The translations under genes were made by a program, and so were the position numbers. Below are positions 10,629 through 21,077 of a DNA stretch of 64,000 nt, piece by piece (the stretch's first letter is position 1; every line of letters begins with the position of its first letter). Under the pieces are notes generated by a model that was given only the letters and a program-made list of their open reading frames with translations, was not told the origin of the DNA and made no database searches. The stretch comes from Magicicada septendecula (taxonomy: Eukaryota; Arthropoda; Insecta; Hemiptera; Cicadidae), in contig CM068372.1 of the NCBI GenBank assembly GCA_034769895.1, forward strand, positions 384,831,700 through 384,895,699. The letters run 5' to 3'.

Positions 10629-10916
10629 TGTTACGACGGTCTAACTGATCGTCGTATGGTACAGTGGAAAACAAAATGCAAGACACCAATCAAATCACTA
10701 ATAACCAGTTTTAATTATCACAATTAATAATTTGTAATCAACAAGATAGTCTCTTACAACGATTCAAGTAAAAAGTGTCCACACGCAATAATAATGTCAA
10801 TTATAAGGAATTCCGTACTAATTATAATACAACAAGACTTCGCTACGATACTTCCACAAACACTCGATGCGCGCTAAAGAAATCACTCAACACCACTGAA
10901 CTTATAGGCCGGCTGG
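10629..10916 (+). mobile_element. LTR-like repeat B, truncated at a junction with gypsy gag
   Basis: Starts TGTTACGACGGTCTAACTGA and runs with good similarity to the solo LTR at 5094 for about 285 bp. It stops abruptly at 10917, where sequence identical to the gypsy gag start (18507 onwards) begins. The missing remainder of repeat B is not found on the far side of the gypsy element at 21078. Confidence 0.8.
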
Positions 10917-11975
10917 TGTTCTATACGTTGCGTAACGCGCAAAAGTTCCGTAGGTGATTTCTTCTCCTGAAGGTTCTGAGATAATACTATCAGTTCCCTA
11001 TATTTCGCATAACAGGTTTCTCGTTCGCCGTCATAATCGAGTTCACGCAATCTATCTAACTGCGAGGTTATCTCCGATCCGGTTTGGCGTAATGATTTTC
11101 GTAATTCAGACACGGTTACATTCACGTGTTTTAGACCTCGTAAAAGTGCTTCGTAGCATAGCTCATCTTTTAATAATAGATCAGGATTAAATTCAGCCAT
11201 TTTCGTAAAGTGAGTGGCTATAACTAATTATTCTATTATTTGCATTTAATACTATACAACGCTATACCTTTTTGCACAAAAATAAAAATATAAATCAAAC
11301 GTATTCTTACCTTTTTTTTTATAAATAAACAATTAAAATAAGATGACAAAGGTTGTCATTTTACATTGGTAGAGAGAGAGAAATCTCACACAGGTTTAAA
11401 TGTGCGTACGGCAAAAAGGGGGAATCTTCGGCTACTACACACAGGAAAAGACACGCTTCTTATAACAATAGAACTAACAAAGAGGGTGTCGTTATTGTTT
11501 AACTCAACTATGGGGGAGAGGTTCACTATGACAGTTTACACACGCAGGCGCGGACAAGAATTCAACTGGTCTGATATTGTTTACAAACCGACAGGTTGAT
11601 GAATGAACTTTTGGCAAGCACGTACCTGCTGTTATATCGTATTCTTGGGGCGTCTTTAGTTAACATTATGTTCATTCCTATATCTAAATAATAATTAAAT
11701 TACTTATTTATTATACTATTATAATAATTATTATCGTTTAATTTTAGACACATTTTAAAGTAAATGAGTGTATAAATCAACAGCTTGTGTGTGTGGGTTT
11801 ATCGGGACACAAATACTTCTTAAATAACACAAGTCACAAAAATTTTTTTTTTTACAAAGGAGTTGCAAAATTTAAACAAATTACCAGAGTGGCGCAATTT
11901 ATAACATCTTCTCTCGTGTTATAACTTAGGGAACCCGAAATAATTGGTTCTGCCAATTATTCAGGCTGCCTTATT
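10917..11975 (-). mobile_element. Second gypsy leader and 5' gag, truncated
   Basis: A near-identical duplicate of 18503-19563: the leader plus the first ~95 codons of gag (start codon at 11200-11198, minus strand). It lies downstream, in the sense of the element, of the left LTR. The order on the minus strand is therefore LTR - gag - pol - LTR - leader - gag', a tandem arrangement sharing the middle LTR. Gag stops at 10917, where the frame runs on into repeat B. A few single-base differences from the right copy show it is not a simple sequencing echo. Confidence 0.85.
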
Positions 11976-13484
11976 TGTGACGAGCTGTAAATTAATCAGA
12001 ACAACAAACAATAAATATAAAAGGATTCTGGGAAGGGGAAACTGTTGATTTAAGCACTCATTATAGTCTGTACTCCTGATGACATCTCTTTATTACATAT
12101 TGTATTATGTGCTCTACTTAAAATTCTTGACCCATATGCTTCAATAGCTTAAAGTTTACATGATGGTTATATTTTATTCTTTTACATGGCCCCCCTTAAA
12201 ATAAGATGTACATCAAATCTAATTAAGTCCCCGGATCCGGGATTTACTCTATTACGTTAAGAATGGTTACCTCGCCATATAAAGTTTTAAAATTTTGCCA
12301 TTTGAAGAATGGTCTTTATTAATCTTTTAAACAATAAGGCTTTACATTTTAGAGCTATAACTCTTTTACTAAGAATAAGTGTACGATTACTGTCAGTACT
12401 TAAAATGTCTTAATGTTGTTAATTTAATTGTCTTTTGTTGAATATAATATTTAGTATTTCATAAGCACGGTAGGCTTGCCTCCGTGTCACCTTTTTGGAT
12501 GTCCTCCAGCTCTGCGTTATTCCAGTCGTAGGTCCTCTGTTGCAGCATGTTTGAAGTAGGTCAGGTATCCCTCGTTATCTTCGTATCCTGGAATGGTGTA
12601 GTCCTGAAGTCTTTTATATCATGGTGGCTCCTGGTTTTCTGCTCTTGTCTAATTGTTAGTAATAGCTCGTTGATCTGAATGATTAACACAAAGCTTTATT
12701 CACCTGTATCCACTTCACATGATTGTTTGATTGTAGCACTTCACTTCATGGTATTACCACAGTTTTAATTACATAAGTTTTATATTTTAAGAATTTTGAA
12801 GAGATGTCACCGGCGCTAAATTTTAGTTATTCATTCTCACTCATTTACACCATATTTATATGAGTCGCGGTTTAACTACGTTAACGCAACACATTGTTTA
12901 ATAGTATAAAGAATGCCTCTGTGTCTTAACTGACGGATTAATTACATTTTGTAATAAACTATTTTTAACGTTGCACATATCGGCAGTACACAGCTTACTG
13001 CTTGACCGCTGCATTTCAAGTGGGCGAAAATAGTTAGGGGTGAGAGTAGTAATCTCGCGACAGTTCAACTCAACATAAAAGTAGTTCCAAGTTTCTTTTT
13101 TATTTAAAGGACTAAAATTAGATTAAATAATTCAGTAGGTAGATTCTTAGTTACAAATGCTCTCAAAGTATATTATAGTGATCTAGTTTAATTATTTAAA
13201 TAATAATCAATTTACAATTATTTTTCGTTAGTTAAGGGGTCGGAAAACAAGTTGGTTCTGGTTGGCGCCTGTTTATGCAGGATTAATTAACAAGCTTTTT
13301 CCCTTTGTGTACAATCGTATTCCTTTTAATATACTATTAGACTTTTTATTTAAATATTATTAATATTTAATGATTACAATACGCTTTAGGTTAAAATGTG
13401 AGATTTTATTAAACAATTAATATTTATCAACCTATACATTATCAACTAACACATTTTTTTTTTTTTTTTAATGAAATCGTCACA
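11976..13484 (-). mobile_element. gypsy 3' LTR (left LTR)
   Basis: About 1.5 kb, bounded on the plus strand by TGTGACGA and TCGTCACA, an exact 8-bp inverted repeat. It matches the right LTR closely; by eye I find about six substitutions plus a different poly-T length near 13454-13469. The near identity implies recent insertion. Just outside its sense start, at 13485-13500, is CTTAAGAGGCGGAGTA (minus strand), a plausible though imperfect polypurine tract. Confidence 0.85.
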
Positions 13485-13966
13485 TACTCCGCCTCTTAAG
13501 TAACACAGACTCCTGATAATTTGGTCAGCAATGTACCGGGAGTATGGTCGGGGAATACCGTGTGAAATTTCTCTCACCCGTTTTTCTTTGTATGTAATTA
13601 CGATCAGCATAAGTCATTCTTGACTTGCTGATTCTTACTATCTATACATATTTCATAATTTACAGACTAATTCTACTACTACATAAAATTCACACACTAT
13701 AAAGGTATTTTAAACATTCTAAATTTTTCTTAACTCTACTACTTATGACTACTACCGGATTTTTCTTTAGCTGTGAGTTATTCTAGTTATAGAATTTACT
13801 CTTTAATTACTCCTTTTTTTTTATTGGATGTCAGCTGACTTCTTACTTTGCTCTACTTTCGATGAATAGGATTCAAGGTTGATCAGGCCTCGTACCTATT
13901 TATACGATAAGGTAGCCAAATGTTACTCAAGTACTCTTTGCATTTGAGTACCTACATCTAATACGT
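13485..13966 (-). other. gypsy 3' untranslated region
   Basis: Between the integrase stop and the 3' LTR. AT-rich and without an open frame, so there is no env. The candidate polypurine tract lies at its LTR-proximal end. Confidence 0.7.
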
Positions 13967-15295
13967 TTATTTAACTTGCACTCTACCATTTTCTTCTTCG
14001 TGATAACGTTTTATCTGCGAAATATGTGTCCTTCGTACATATTTTTGAGTAGAGGGTTCGTACAGGGCTACAGTTACTGGAGTTAAGTATTTGTGAATTT
14101 GATAAGGACCGCACCATCTGTATGATAGCTTGGAAGTTGTCTTATCGATTGCACTACTCGTTGGGTGCGTTTTATACATAACTAAGTCTCCGATTTGGTA
14201 CTTTACTTCATTATTATTATTTTTTCGCTCGTGATATTTCCTTGATTTCGCTAAGTTTGTTCGTAAATTAGCGCGCGCTTCATTCCATATTTTCCTAATA
14301 TTTTTATCCCTAATTTCAAGGGGTAACAATTCATGTATTTTCCACTTAGTGGATAATGGGTGGTTTGGTTTATACTTGAACAATAATTCGAATGGGGTAG
14401 ACTTATGTCCTTCATGATATGCTGAATTAAAGGCGAATTGTATCCAGGATAGGTTCTGGTCCCAAGAAGTATGATCGTTAGCATGGTAGGCTATCAAAGC
14501 AGATTTTAGGTTTCGCAAATACCTCTCAGCTATATTACCTTGCGGACGATACTCTGTAGTGGTAATGTGGTCTATACCTAATTTGAAACACATGTTCCTG
14601 AATTCCTTGTACTTAAACTGTGGTCCGTTATCCGACACTAGATGCACAGGAATACAGAATTCTTTAAATAATCTATGCTGTAAAATGCTTACTGTTGTCG
14701 TAGCTAAAGCTCGCCGCAATGGGTACATCCAGACGAATTTACTAAAAGAATCTACGCAAATTAGTAACATTGTATTTCCTGATTTAGAACGCGGGTAGGG
14801 TCCTGAAAAGTCTAAATAAATTTTGGAGAATGGGGTAGCAGGAATCTCTGAGATTAATTGACTTATTTGGCTGTTTCTCGCTGGTTTGCTGAGTGCGCAC
14901 AACTTACATTTCTTTACAAAGTTAGCGATCTCACTGTTCATATTTTCCCAGTGATATTCTTTTCGAATTCGATGTATGGTTTTATTTATTCCCATATGTG
15001 CTCCAATGGTGGAAGAGTGATAATATTCCATCAGCATAGGTTTAATAATATCGGGGGCGATTATTCGTAAATATTTTCCGTTCGCTATTCTACAACATAA
15101 TACTCTCTTACTTAACAGGTATTTTTCTAACTTGTTTCCTTTTTCAAGTTGTTCAATAATTGGACTCAAACGTGGGTCTTGTTGTTGATAATGGGCTAAC
15201 TCCGTAAATGCAAGAGGAAATTCGGTAATTAAAGTATTAATAATTGGCGTTTCTCTACTCTTGTTTTCGTAGGTATTACTACTCGGCTGGAACAT
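13967..15295 (-). CDS. pol: gypsy integrase
   Basis: 442 residues open. An N-terminal zinc-binding HHCC module is seen at about H93, H100, C130 and C133. The catalytic core has D162 (in LDFSGP), D222 (in SDNGPQF) and E257 (in PQGNIAERY), the full DDE triad. A GPY/F-type module follows near the C-terminus (YRWCGPYQI). Integrase joins the cDNA to host DNA. The frame is open upstream of the Met to about 15330, where it would connect to RNase H; a single-base loss in an A run near 15326-15329 puts the two in different frames. As a protein domain it looks intact. Confidence 0.9.
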   Translation of the reverse strand: MFQPSSNTYENKSRETPIINTLITEFPLAFTELAHYQQQDPRLSPIIEQLEKGNKLEKYLLSKRVLCCRIANGKYLRIIAPDIIKPMLMEYYHSSTIGAHMGINKTIHRIRKEYHWENMNSEIANFVKKCKLCALSKPARNSQISQLISEIPATPFSKIYLDFSGPYPRSKSGNTMLLICVDSFSKFVWMYPLRRALATTTVSILQHRLFKEFCIPVHLVSDNGPQFKYKEFRNMCFKLGIDHITTTEYRPQGNIAERYLRNLKSALIAYHANDHTSWDQNLSWIQFAFNSAYHEGHKSTPFELLFKYKPNHPLSTKWKIHELLPLEIRDKNIRKIWNEARANLRTNLAKSRKYHERKNNNNEVKYQIGDLVMYKTHPTSSAIDKTTSKLSYRWCGPYQIHKYLTPVTVALYEPSTQKYVRRTHISQIKRYHEEENGRVQVK

Positions 15296-15315
15296 ACGTG
15301 ACAGGGTATCGGCAA

Positions 15316-17244
15316 CTACGTTTGGGTGCCTCTAATATGTTGTACTTTGAATTTAAAACAATTTAATCTTAATACCCATCTTCCGATACGACCTAACTGT
15401 TTTGGGTGATTTAGTAGCCAAGATAAAGCTTGATTATCTGTTTCTAACAAAAACTCTTTATGTTTTAAAAAAGGTTTGAACTTCTCAAAAGCGAAAACGA
15501 TAGCTAAACATTCTAATTCGTATGCGGAGTATTTCTTTTCTTGGTCAGTCAGGGTGCGAGAAGCGTAACTAATAGGTAACCTTGAGTTATCTACTTCCTG
15601 ATATATTACTGCACCTAGGGCTACACTTGAACTGTCTGTCTGCACAACAAATGGTTTTGTAAAATCGGCTAATTGTAGTACAGGGGGTGATATGATGCTT
15701 TCTTTTAATTTCTCGAATGCGGTTTGGTGTTGCTCATTCCACTCAAATTTAACTCCCTTCTTTCTTAAAGTATTTAGCGGTGCTGCAATTTCGGCTAGAT
15801 GTGGGATATACTTGTGGAAATAATTTATCATTCCTAAAAATCGGGCTACTCCTTTCGCATCCCGCGGTGGTAAAAATTCTCTGATAGCACGGGTTCGCTC
15901 TGGGTCTATGCTTACCTTTCCGTTGGCTTTTACAATGTGACCTAAAAATGAGCATTGAGTCACAGCAAAATTTACCTTACTGGGGTTTACGGTTAATCCA
16001 GCTTTCTCCAATCGGGATAGCACTTCACGTAGATGTTCAAGATGTTGCTCAATTGACTCGCTGTAAATAACAATGTCATCTAGGTAGTGGTACACATATT
16101 TAAACTTTATGTCATGAAATAATTTTTCTAATAATCTGCTACATACAGAACTACCTTGGGATATACCAAAGGGTACCCTTGTAAATTGGTACAGGTTGAA
16201 AGGGACAGCAAATGCGGTTAGACGCTTTGATTCTTCCGAAAGGGGTATCTGATGAAATGCCTGATTTAAATACATAATGGTAAAAATTTTTGCTTTCGTA
16301 AAATAATGAAAAGCACTGTGGATGTCGGGAAGTGGTGTGGATTCAAATTCTATCCGTTTATTTAGTTGTCTATAGTCTACAACTAATCTATGTTTGTCGT
16401 TACTTTTGGGTACTAAAAACGCGGGAGATGAATAAGATGAAGTAGATGGTTCGATGACTCCTTGTTCTAATAGTTTATTAATTTGGTTCCTCATTACTTC
16501 CATTTTTGGAGGTGATAACTTGTATGGGGCTAAACGTATTACTTTATTGTCGCTCAAATTTATTTTGTACTCTATCAGGTCCGTCAGTCCTAACTTTGGG
16601 GTGAGAACATTGGAGAATTGTTTTATTAAAGTCTGTATGTTCCGTCTATCTTTACTTTCCAGATGACCTAATTCACATTCGTGATGCTTTAGATGTGAAG
16701 AAGTAGTGCTAGTACTTTCTCTGTTATTTGAATTATCATCCAAGTTATATTTCCGTGAACGATCGAATCCAAAGTAAAATTTCTTATCGTGAATATCTAG
16801 AATTATTCCTGTTTTACTGATAAAATCAGCTCCCAATATTAACTCGGGACCTAATTCGTCGCATACCAACATTTGAAAATACCACGTTAGATTTTTAATT
16901 TTTACTTTAAACGTGATGATAAGTTTTATCATTAAGTTTTGTTTGTTAGCTGTAGCGCATTTAATATTTACTGATTGACTGCGTTTAACTAAATTATGTT
17001 TAAGTAATTTATTGGCTAGCTCTTGACTAATTAAACTTCGCGTTGATCCGGAATCAATTAATCCGAGGGTGGATGTAACACCAAGGTCAACTTGTATATA
17101 GGGTAATTGACACTCACTGAAATCACATTTATTAATAGCGTTACATTTATCGATAAATTTTTTTACATAGGGGTCTAATTTTCTTTTCTTATTATTATTA
17201 ATTTGTTTTATTTTATTGTCTCTCAGGGGTTTACCTGTTTTCAC
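15316..17244 (-). CDS. pol: gypsy protease - reverse transcriptase - RNase H
   Basis: 642 residues from a GTG at 17244; no ATG is used, and the frame is open up to a TAG at 17278-17280. The aspartic protease has D64-S-G. RT has 'RLVVDYRQLN', the YLDD box at about 388-390, and 'FLGHIVKANG'. RNase H has D538, E577 and D604. RT motif A, normally with a catalytic Asp, reads IMYLNQAFHQ: codon 325 (16270-16272) is TAT, Tyr. That single change should abolish polymerisation. The frame stops at 15316 right after 'HIRGTQ', just before integrase. Clade within Ty3/gypsy not determined. Confidence 0.92.
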   Translation of the reverse strand: MKTGKPLRDNKIKQINNNKKRKLDPYVKKFIDKCNAINKCDFSECQLPYIQVDLGVTSTLGLIDSGSTRSLISQELANKLLKHNLVKRSQSVNIKCATANKQNLMIKLIITFKVKIKNLTWYFQMLVCDELGPELILGADFISKTGIILDIHDKKFYFGFDRSRKYNLDDNSNNRESTSTTSSHLKHHECELGHLESKDRRNIQTLIKQFSNVLTPKLGLTDLIEYKINLSDNKVIRLAPYKLSPPKMEVMRNQINKLLEQGVIEPSTSSYSSPAFLVPKSNDKHRLVVDYRQLNKRIEFESTPLPDIHSAFHYFTKAKIFTIMYLNQAFHQIPLSEESKRLTAFAVPFNLYQFTRVPFGISQGSSVCSRLLEKLFHDIKFKYVYHYLDDIVIYSESIEQHLEHLREVLSRLEKAGLTVNPSKVNFAVTQCSFLGHIVKANGKVSIDPERTRAIREFLPPRDAKGVARFLGMINYFHKYIPHLAEIAAPLNTLRKKGVKFEWNEQHQTAFEKLKESIISPPVLQLADFTKPFVVQTDSSSVALGAVIYQEVDNSRLPISYASRTLTDQEKKYSAYELECLAIVFAFEKFKPFLKHKEFLLETDNQALSWLLNHPKQLGRIGRWVLRLNCFKFKVQHIRGTQT

Positions 17245-17282
17245 GATGCTGCGGAAGACACAGGGTTTCGGATCTCCCTACC

Positions 17283-18362
17283 TTACATCTTTTTTGGATA
17301 ATGAGTTTTCCGATTGTACTGTTTCCGTTTACAGTTTCTACTGAGGTGTCCAGGTTTTCCGCAGTTATAGCATACATATTCCTTACGTGGGGTCTCACTG
17401 GTTTCCTGTCGTGGTTGAGGCTCCTTGGACTTACCATGGCCATGAACATGGGTTGATCTTTCAAATGGTCTTCTTTCTCGTAGACTTCTTGCATCTGAGC
17501 CTAAGGCTTGCATTTCTTTTCTATGTGGTGTAGTGGATACCGGTGCATGTCTGTGCTGATCTGCGTACCACACATTGGAAGAGTGAATAATACATTGTTC
17601 AAGGTCAGCGAAAGTAAGGGGTCTACTTATTAGTGCTAAACGGGAGCGTTCATCAGGAGATAAGCCTACTAGGATAGTATCGACCAATTGTTTTTCAGTC
17701 CAGTCGACTTGTAGTAGACGTGAATATTCTCTTATGTCTGCGATATAGTGGGCCAGTCTTTCATGAGCTCCTTGTACTCGAAGTACAGTATTTCTTTTGA
17801 TCTCCTCATAAATTCCAGTGGGGATAAAATGTTTGATTATATTCGTATGAAGTTCTTCTACTGGAAGAGTTGAGTTTAATGATTCTAGTACACGATCTCG
17901 TAATGGTGGTTTACATTTGGGTAGGATTACTTGCAGTATTTGCCAATCGTTCAATTGTTGTAGATCTTTTATTTGCAGTAGGTATCTGATAAAAGTCAAC
18001 AGTATCGTGATACTTAACCCATCGGTGTAAGGAATTTCACTAATTATTTTCTCTACTGGGTGGGAAATCTTTCCATAGAGGTCAACATTAACATTTACGT
18101 TTGGTATTTCTTTCGAAGGATTAGTGGTTGCATTAGGATTTGTAATCGCATATTGACTATAGCGAGTACGCTGAACTTTCGGCGGTGGGGGTTCTAACAT
18201 AGTTAGGGTATTTAATTCTCTACTAGGTAATTGTTCATGACTCTGTTGTATCTTAGATACGGTGGGTGATTCGGGGTTCGAGGTGGGGGGAGGGTGTTCT
18301 AAAGTAGGGGATTGAACAGGGGAGATATATAATTTTTGTAAGTAGTGCTCAATTTCCTCCAT
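17283..18362 (-). CDS. gag: gypsy Gag, C-terminal part (capsid and zinc knuckle)
   Basis: 359 residues, in the same frame as the 125-residue piece upstream. The two are separated by one TAA and 16 open codons, so they are one gag gene with a nonsense codon. A Pro-rich linker is followed by a capsid-like region and, near residues 330-345, a CCHC knuckle (CYNCGKPGHLSRNC) for RNA binding. Gag stops at 17283-17285; the pol frame is offset by -1 and has its own TAG five bases further on, so a simple -1 slip in an overlap does not connect them. Confidence 0.85.
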   Translation of the reverse strand: MEEIEHYLQKLYISPVQSPTLEHPPPTSNPESPTVSKIQQSHEQLPSRELNTLTMLEPPPPKVQRTRYSQYAITNPNATTNPSKEIPNVNVNVDLYGKISHPVEKIISEIPYTDGLSITILLTFIRYLLQIKDLQQLNDWQILQVILPKCKPPLRDRVLESLNSTLPVEELHTNIIKHFIPTGIYEEIKRNTVLRVQGAHERLAHYIADIREYSRLLQVDWTEKQLVDTILVGLSPDERSRLALISRPLTFADLEQCIIHSSNVWYADQHRHAPVSTTPHRKEMQALGSDARSLRERRPFERSTHVHGHGKSKEPQPRQETSETPRKEYVCYNCGKPGHLSRNCKRKQYNRKTHYPKKM

Positions 18363-18410
18363 TCTCGATGAATCTGACTTTCGTCGTAATTCGTTGATAA
18401 TTATGGGTAA

Positions 18411-18788
18411 TTAGCTTAATGCCTCATCCGCGAATTTCTGCACATCGGCGGGGATTACGGTGACGTCGGGCCAGCTTAATAAATTATTCAACCGGCGGGT
18501 TAAATGTTCTATACGTTGCGTAACGCGCAAAAGTTCCGTAGGTGATTTCTTCTCCTGAAGGTTCTGAGATAATACTATCAGTTCCCTATATTTCGCATAA
18601 CAGGTTTCTCGTTCGCCGTCATAATCGAGTTCACGCAATCTATCTAACTGCGAGGTTATCTCCGATCCGGTTTGGCGTAATGATTTTCGTAATTCAGACA
18701 CGGTTACATTCACGTGTTTTAGACCTCGTAAAAGTGCTTCGTAGCATAGCTCATCTTTTAATAATAGATCAGGATTAAATTCAGCCAT
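18411..18788 (-). CDS. gag: gypsy Gag, N-terminal part
   Basis: 125 residues from an ATG at 18788-18786, MAEFNPDLLLKDE..., ending at TAA 18411-18413. The content is charged and helical, matching a Gag N-terminus. Its first ~95 residues are duplicated almost exactly at 11200-10917. The stop is in frame with the following 359-residue frame, so either it is a recent nonsense mutation or it was read through; the sequence cannot tell which. Confidence 0.85.
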   Translation of the reverse strand: MAEFNPDLLLKDELCYEALLRGLKHVNVTVSELRKSLRQTGSEITSQLDRLRELDYDGERETCYAKYRELIVLSQNLQEKKSPTELLRVTQRIEHLTRRLNNLLSWPDVTVIPADVQKFADEALS

Positions 18789-19563
18789 TTTCGTAAAGTG
18801 AGTGGCTATAACTAATTATTATATTATTTGCATTTAATACTATACAACGCTATACCTTTTTGCACAAAAATAAAAATATAAATCAAACGTATTCTTACCT
18901 TTTTTTTTATAAATAAACAATTAAAATAAGATGACAAAGGTTGTCATTTTACATTGGTAGAGAGAGAGAAATCTCACACAGGTTTAAATGTGCGTACGGC
19001 AAAAATGGGGAATCTTCGGCTACTACACACAGGAAAAGACACGCTTCTTATAACAATAGAACTAACAAAGAGGGTGTCGTTATTGTTTAACTCAACTATG
19101 GGAGAGAGGTTCACTATGACAGTTTACACACGCAGGCGCGGACAAGAATTCAACTGGTCTGATATTGTTTACAAACCGACAGGTTGATGAATGAACTTTT
19201 TGACAAGCACGTACCTGCTGTTATATCGTATTCTTGGGGCGTCTTTAGTTAACATTATGTTCATTCCTATATCTAAATAATAATTAAATTACTTATTTAT
19301 TATACTATTATAATAATTATTATCGTTTAATTTTAGACACATTTTAAAGTAAATGAGTGTATAAATCAACAGCTTGTGTGTGTGGGTTTATCGGGACACA
19401 AATACTTCTTAAATAACACAAGTCACAAAAATTTTTCTTTTACAAAGGAGTTGCAAAATTTAAACAAATTAGCAGAGTGGCGCAATTTATAACATCTTCT
19501 CTCGTGTTATAACTTAGGGAACCCGAAATAATTGGTTCTGCCAATTATTCAGGCTGCCTTATT
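18789..19563 (-). other. gypsy leader region
   Basis: Non-coding stretch between the 5' LTR and gag. Expected here is a tRNA primer site starting TGG directly after the LTR; there is none at the edge. The first candidate TGG (TGGCAGAACC, minus strand, from 19543) lies 20 nt inside. A plus-strand 77-aa open frame at 18954-19187 is also open in the duplicate at 11366-11599, but this follows from the recent duplication and is not evidence for a gene. Confidence 0.6.
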
Positions 19564-21077
19564 TGTGACGAGCTGTAAATTAATCAGAACAACAAACAAT
19601 AAATATAAAAGGATTCTGGGAAGGGGAAACTGTTGATTTAAGCACTCATTATAGTCTGTACTCCTGATGACATCTCTTTATTACATATTGTATTATGTGC
19701 TCTACTTAAAATTCTTGACCCATATGCTTCAATAGCTTAAAGTTTACATGATGGTTATATTTTATTCTTTTACATGGCCCCCCTTAAAATAAGATGTACA
19801 TCAAATCTAATTAAGTCCCCGGATCCGGGATTTACTCTATTACGTTAAGAATGGTTACCTCGCCATATAAAGTTTTAAAATTTTGCCATTTGAAGAATGG
19901 TCTTTATTAATCTTTTAAACAATAAGGCTTTACATTTTAGAGCTATAACTCTTTTACTAAGAATAAGTGTACGATTACTGTCAGTACTTAAAATGTCTTA
20001 ATGTTGTTAATTTAATTGTCTTTTGTTGAATATAATATTTAGTATTTCATAAGCACGGTAGGCTTGCCTCCGTGTCACCTTTTTGGATGTCCTCCAGCTC
20101 TGCGTTATTCCAGTCGTAGGTCCTCTGTTGCAGCATGTTTGAAGTAGGTCAGGTATCCCTCGTTATCTTCGTATCCTGGAATGGTGTAGTCCTGAAGTCT
20201 TTTATATCATGGTGGCTCCTGGTTTTCTGCTCTTGTCTAATTGTTAGTAATAGCTCGTTGATCTGAATGATTAACACAAAGTTTTATTCACCTGTATCCA
20301 CTTCACATGTTTGTTTGATTGTAGCACTTCACTTCATGGTATTACCACAGTTTTAATTACATAAGTTTTATATTTTAAGAATTTTGAAGAGATGTCACCG
20401 GCGCTAAATTTTAGTTATTCATTCTCACTCATTTACACCATATTTATATGAGTCGCGGTTTAACTACGTTAACGCAACACATTGTTTAATAGTATAAAGA
20501 ATGCCTCTGTGTCTTAACTGACGGATTAATTACATTTTGTAATAAACTATTTTTAACGTTGCACATATCGGCAGTACACAGCTTACTGCTTGACCGCTGC
20601 ATTTCAAGTGGGCGAAAATAGTTAGGGGTGAGAGTAGTAATCTCGCGACAGTTCAACTCAACATAAAAGTAGTTCCAAGTTTCTTTTTTATTTAAAGGAC
20701 TAAAATTAGATTAAATAATTTAGTAGGTAGATTCTTAGTTACAAATGCTCTCAAAGTATATTATAGTGATCTAGTTTAATTATTTAAATAATAATCAATT
20801 TACAATTATTTTTAGTTAATTAAGGGGTCGGAAAACAAGTTGGTTCTGGTTGGCGCCTGTTTATGCAGGATTAATTAACAAGCTTTTTCCCTTTGTGTAC
20901 AATCGTATTCCTTTTAATATACTATTAGACTTTTTATTTAAATATTATTAATATTTAATGATTACAATACGCTTTAGGTTAAAATGTGAGATTTTATTAA
21001 ACACTTAATATTTATCAACCTATACATTATCAACTAACACATTTTTTTTTTTTTTTTTTTTAAATGAAATCGTCACA
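19564..21077 (-). mobile_element. gypsy 5' LTR (right LTR)
   Basis: About 1.51 kb, TGTGACGA to TCGTCACA on the plus strand, the partner of 11976-13484. The point where the two copies stop matching on the right (after CGTCACA) fixes this boundary. The left boundary rests on the inverted 8-mer, because the duplicate on the left includes leader sequence as well. Confidence 0.85.

Larger units (their letters stand above)
11976..21077 (-). mobile_element. Ty3/gypsy LTR retrotransposon
   Basis: About 9.1 kb with 1.5-kb LTRs at both ends, gag, protease, RT, RNase H and integrase in the Ty3/gypsy order (integrase after RNase H), and no envelope-like frame. The internal part is 13485-19563. No flanking duplication can be tested because the left LTR continues into a second leader and gag piece. 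The element is inactive (see gag and pol entries) despite its young LTRs. Confidence 0.92.

Noticed and set aside
13485-13966. Envelope gene after gypsy integrase
   Set aside because: No open frame of useful length and no signal or membrane segment between integrase and the 3' LTR.
17231-17494. 87-aa minus-strand frame spanning the gag-pol junction
   Set aside because: It is the third frame over the gag knuckle region; neither Gag nor Pol motifs are in it. Considered as a frameshift bridge but two shifts would be needed.
18954-19187. 77-aa plus-strand frame conserved in both gypsy leaders (also 11366-11599)
   Set aside because: Conserved only because the two leaders are recent duplicates; it is antisense to the element and has no known domain. 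Changes between the copies are too few to test for coding constraint.
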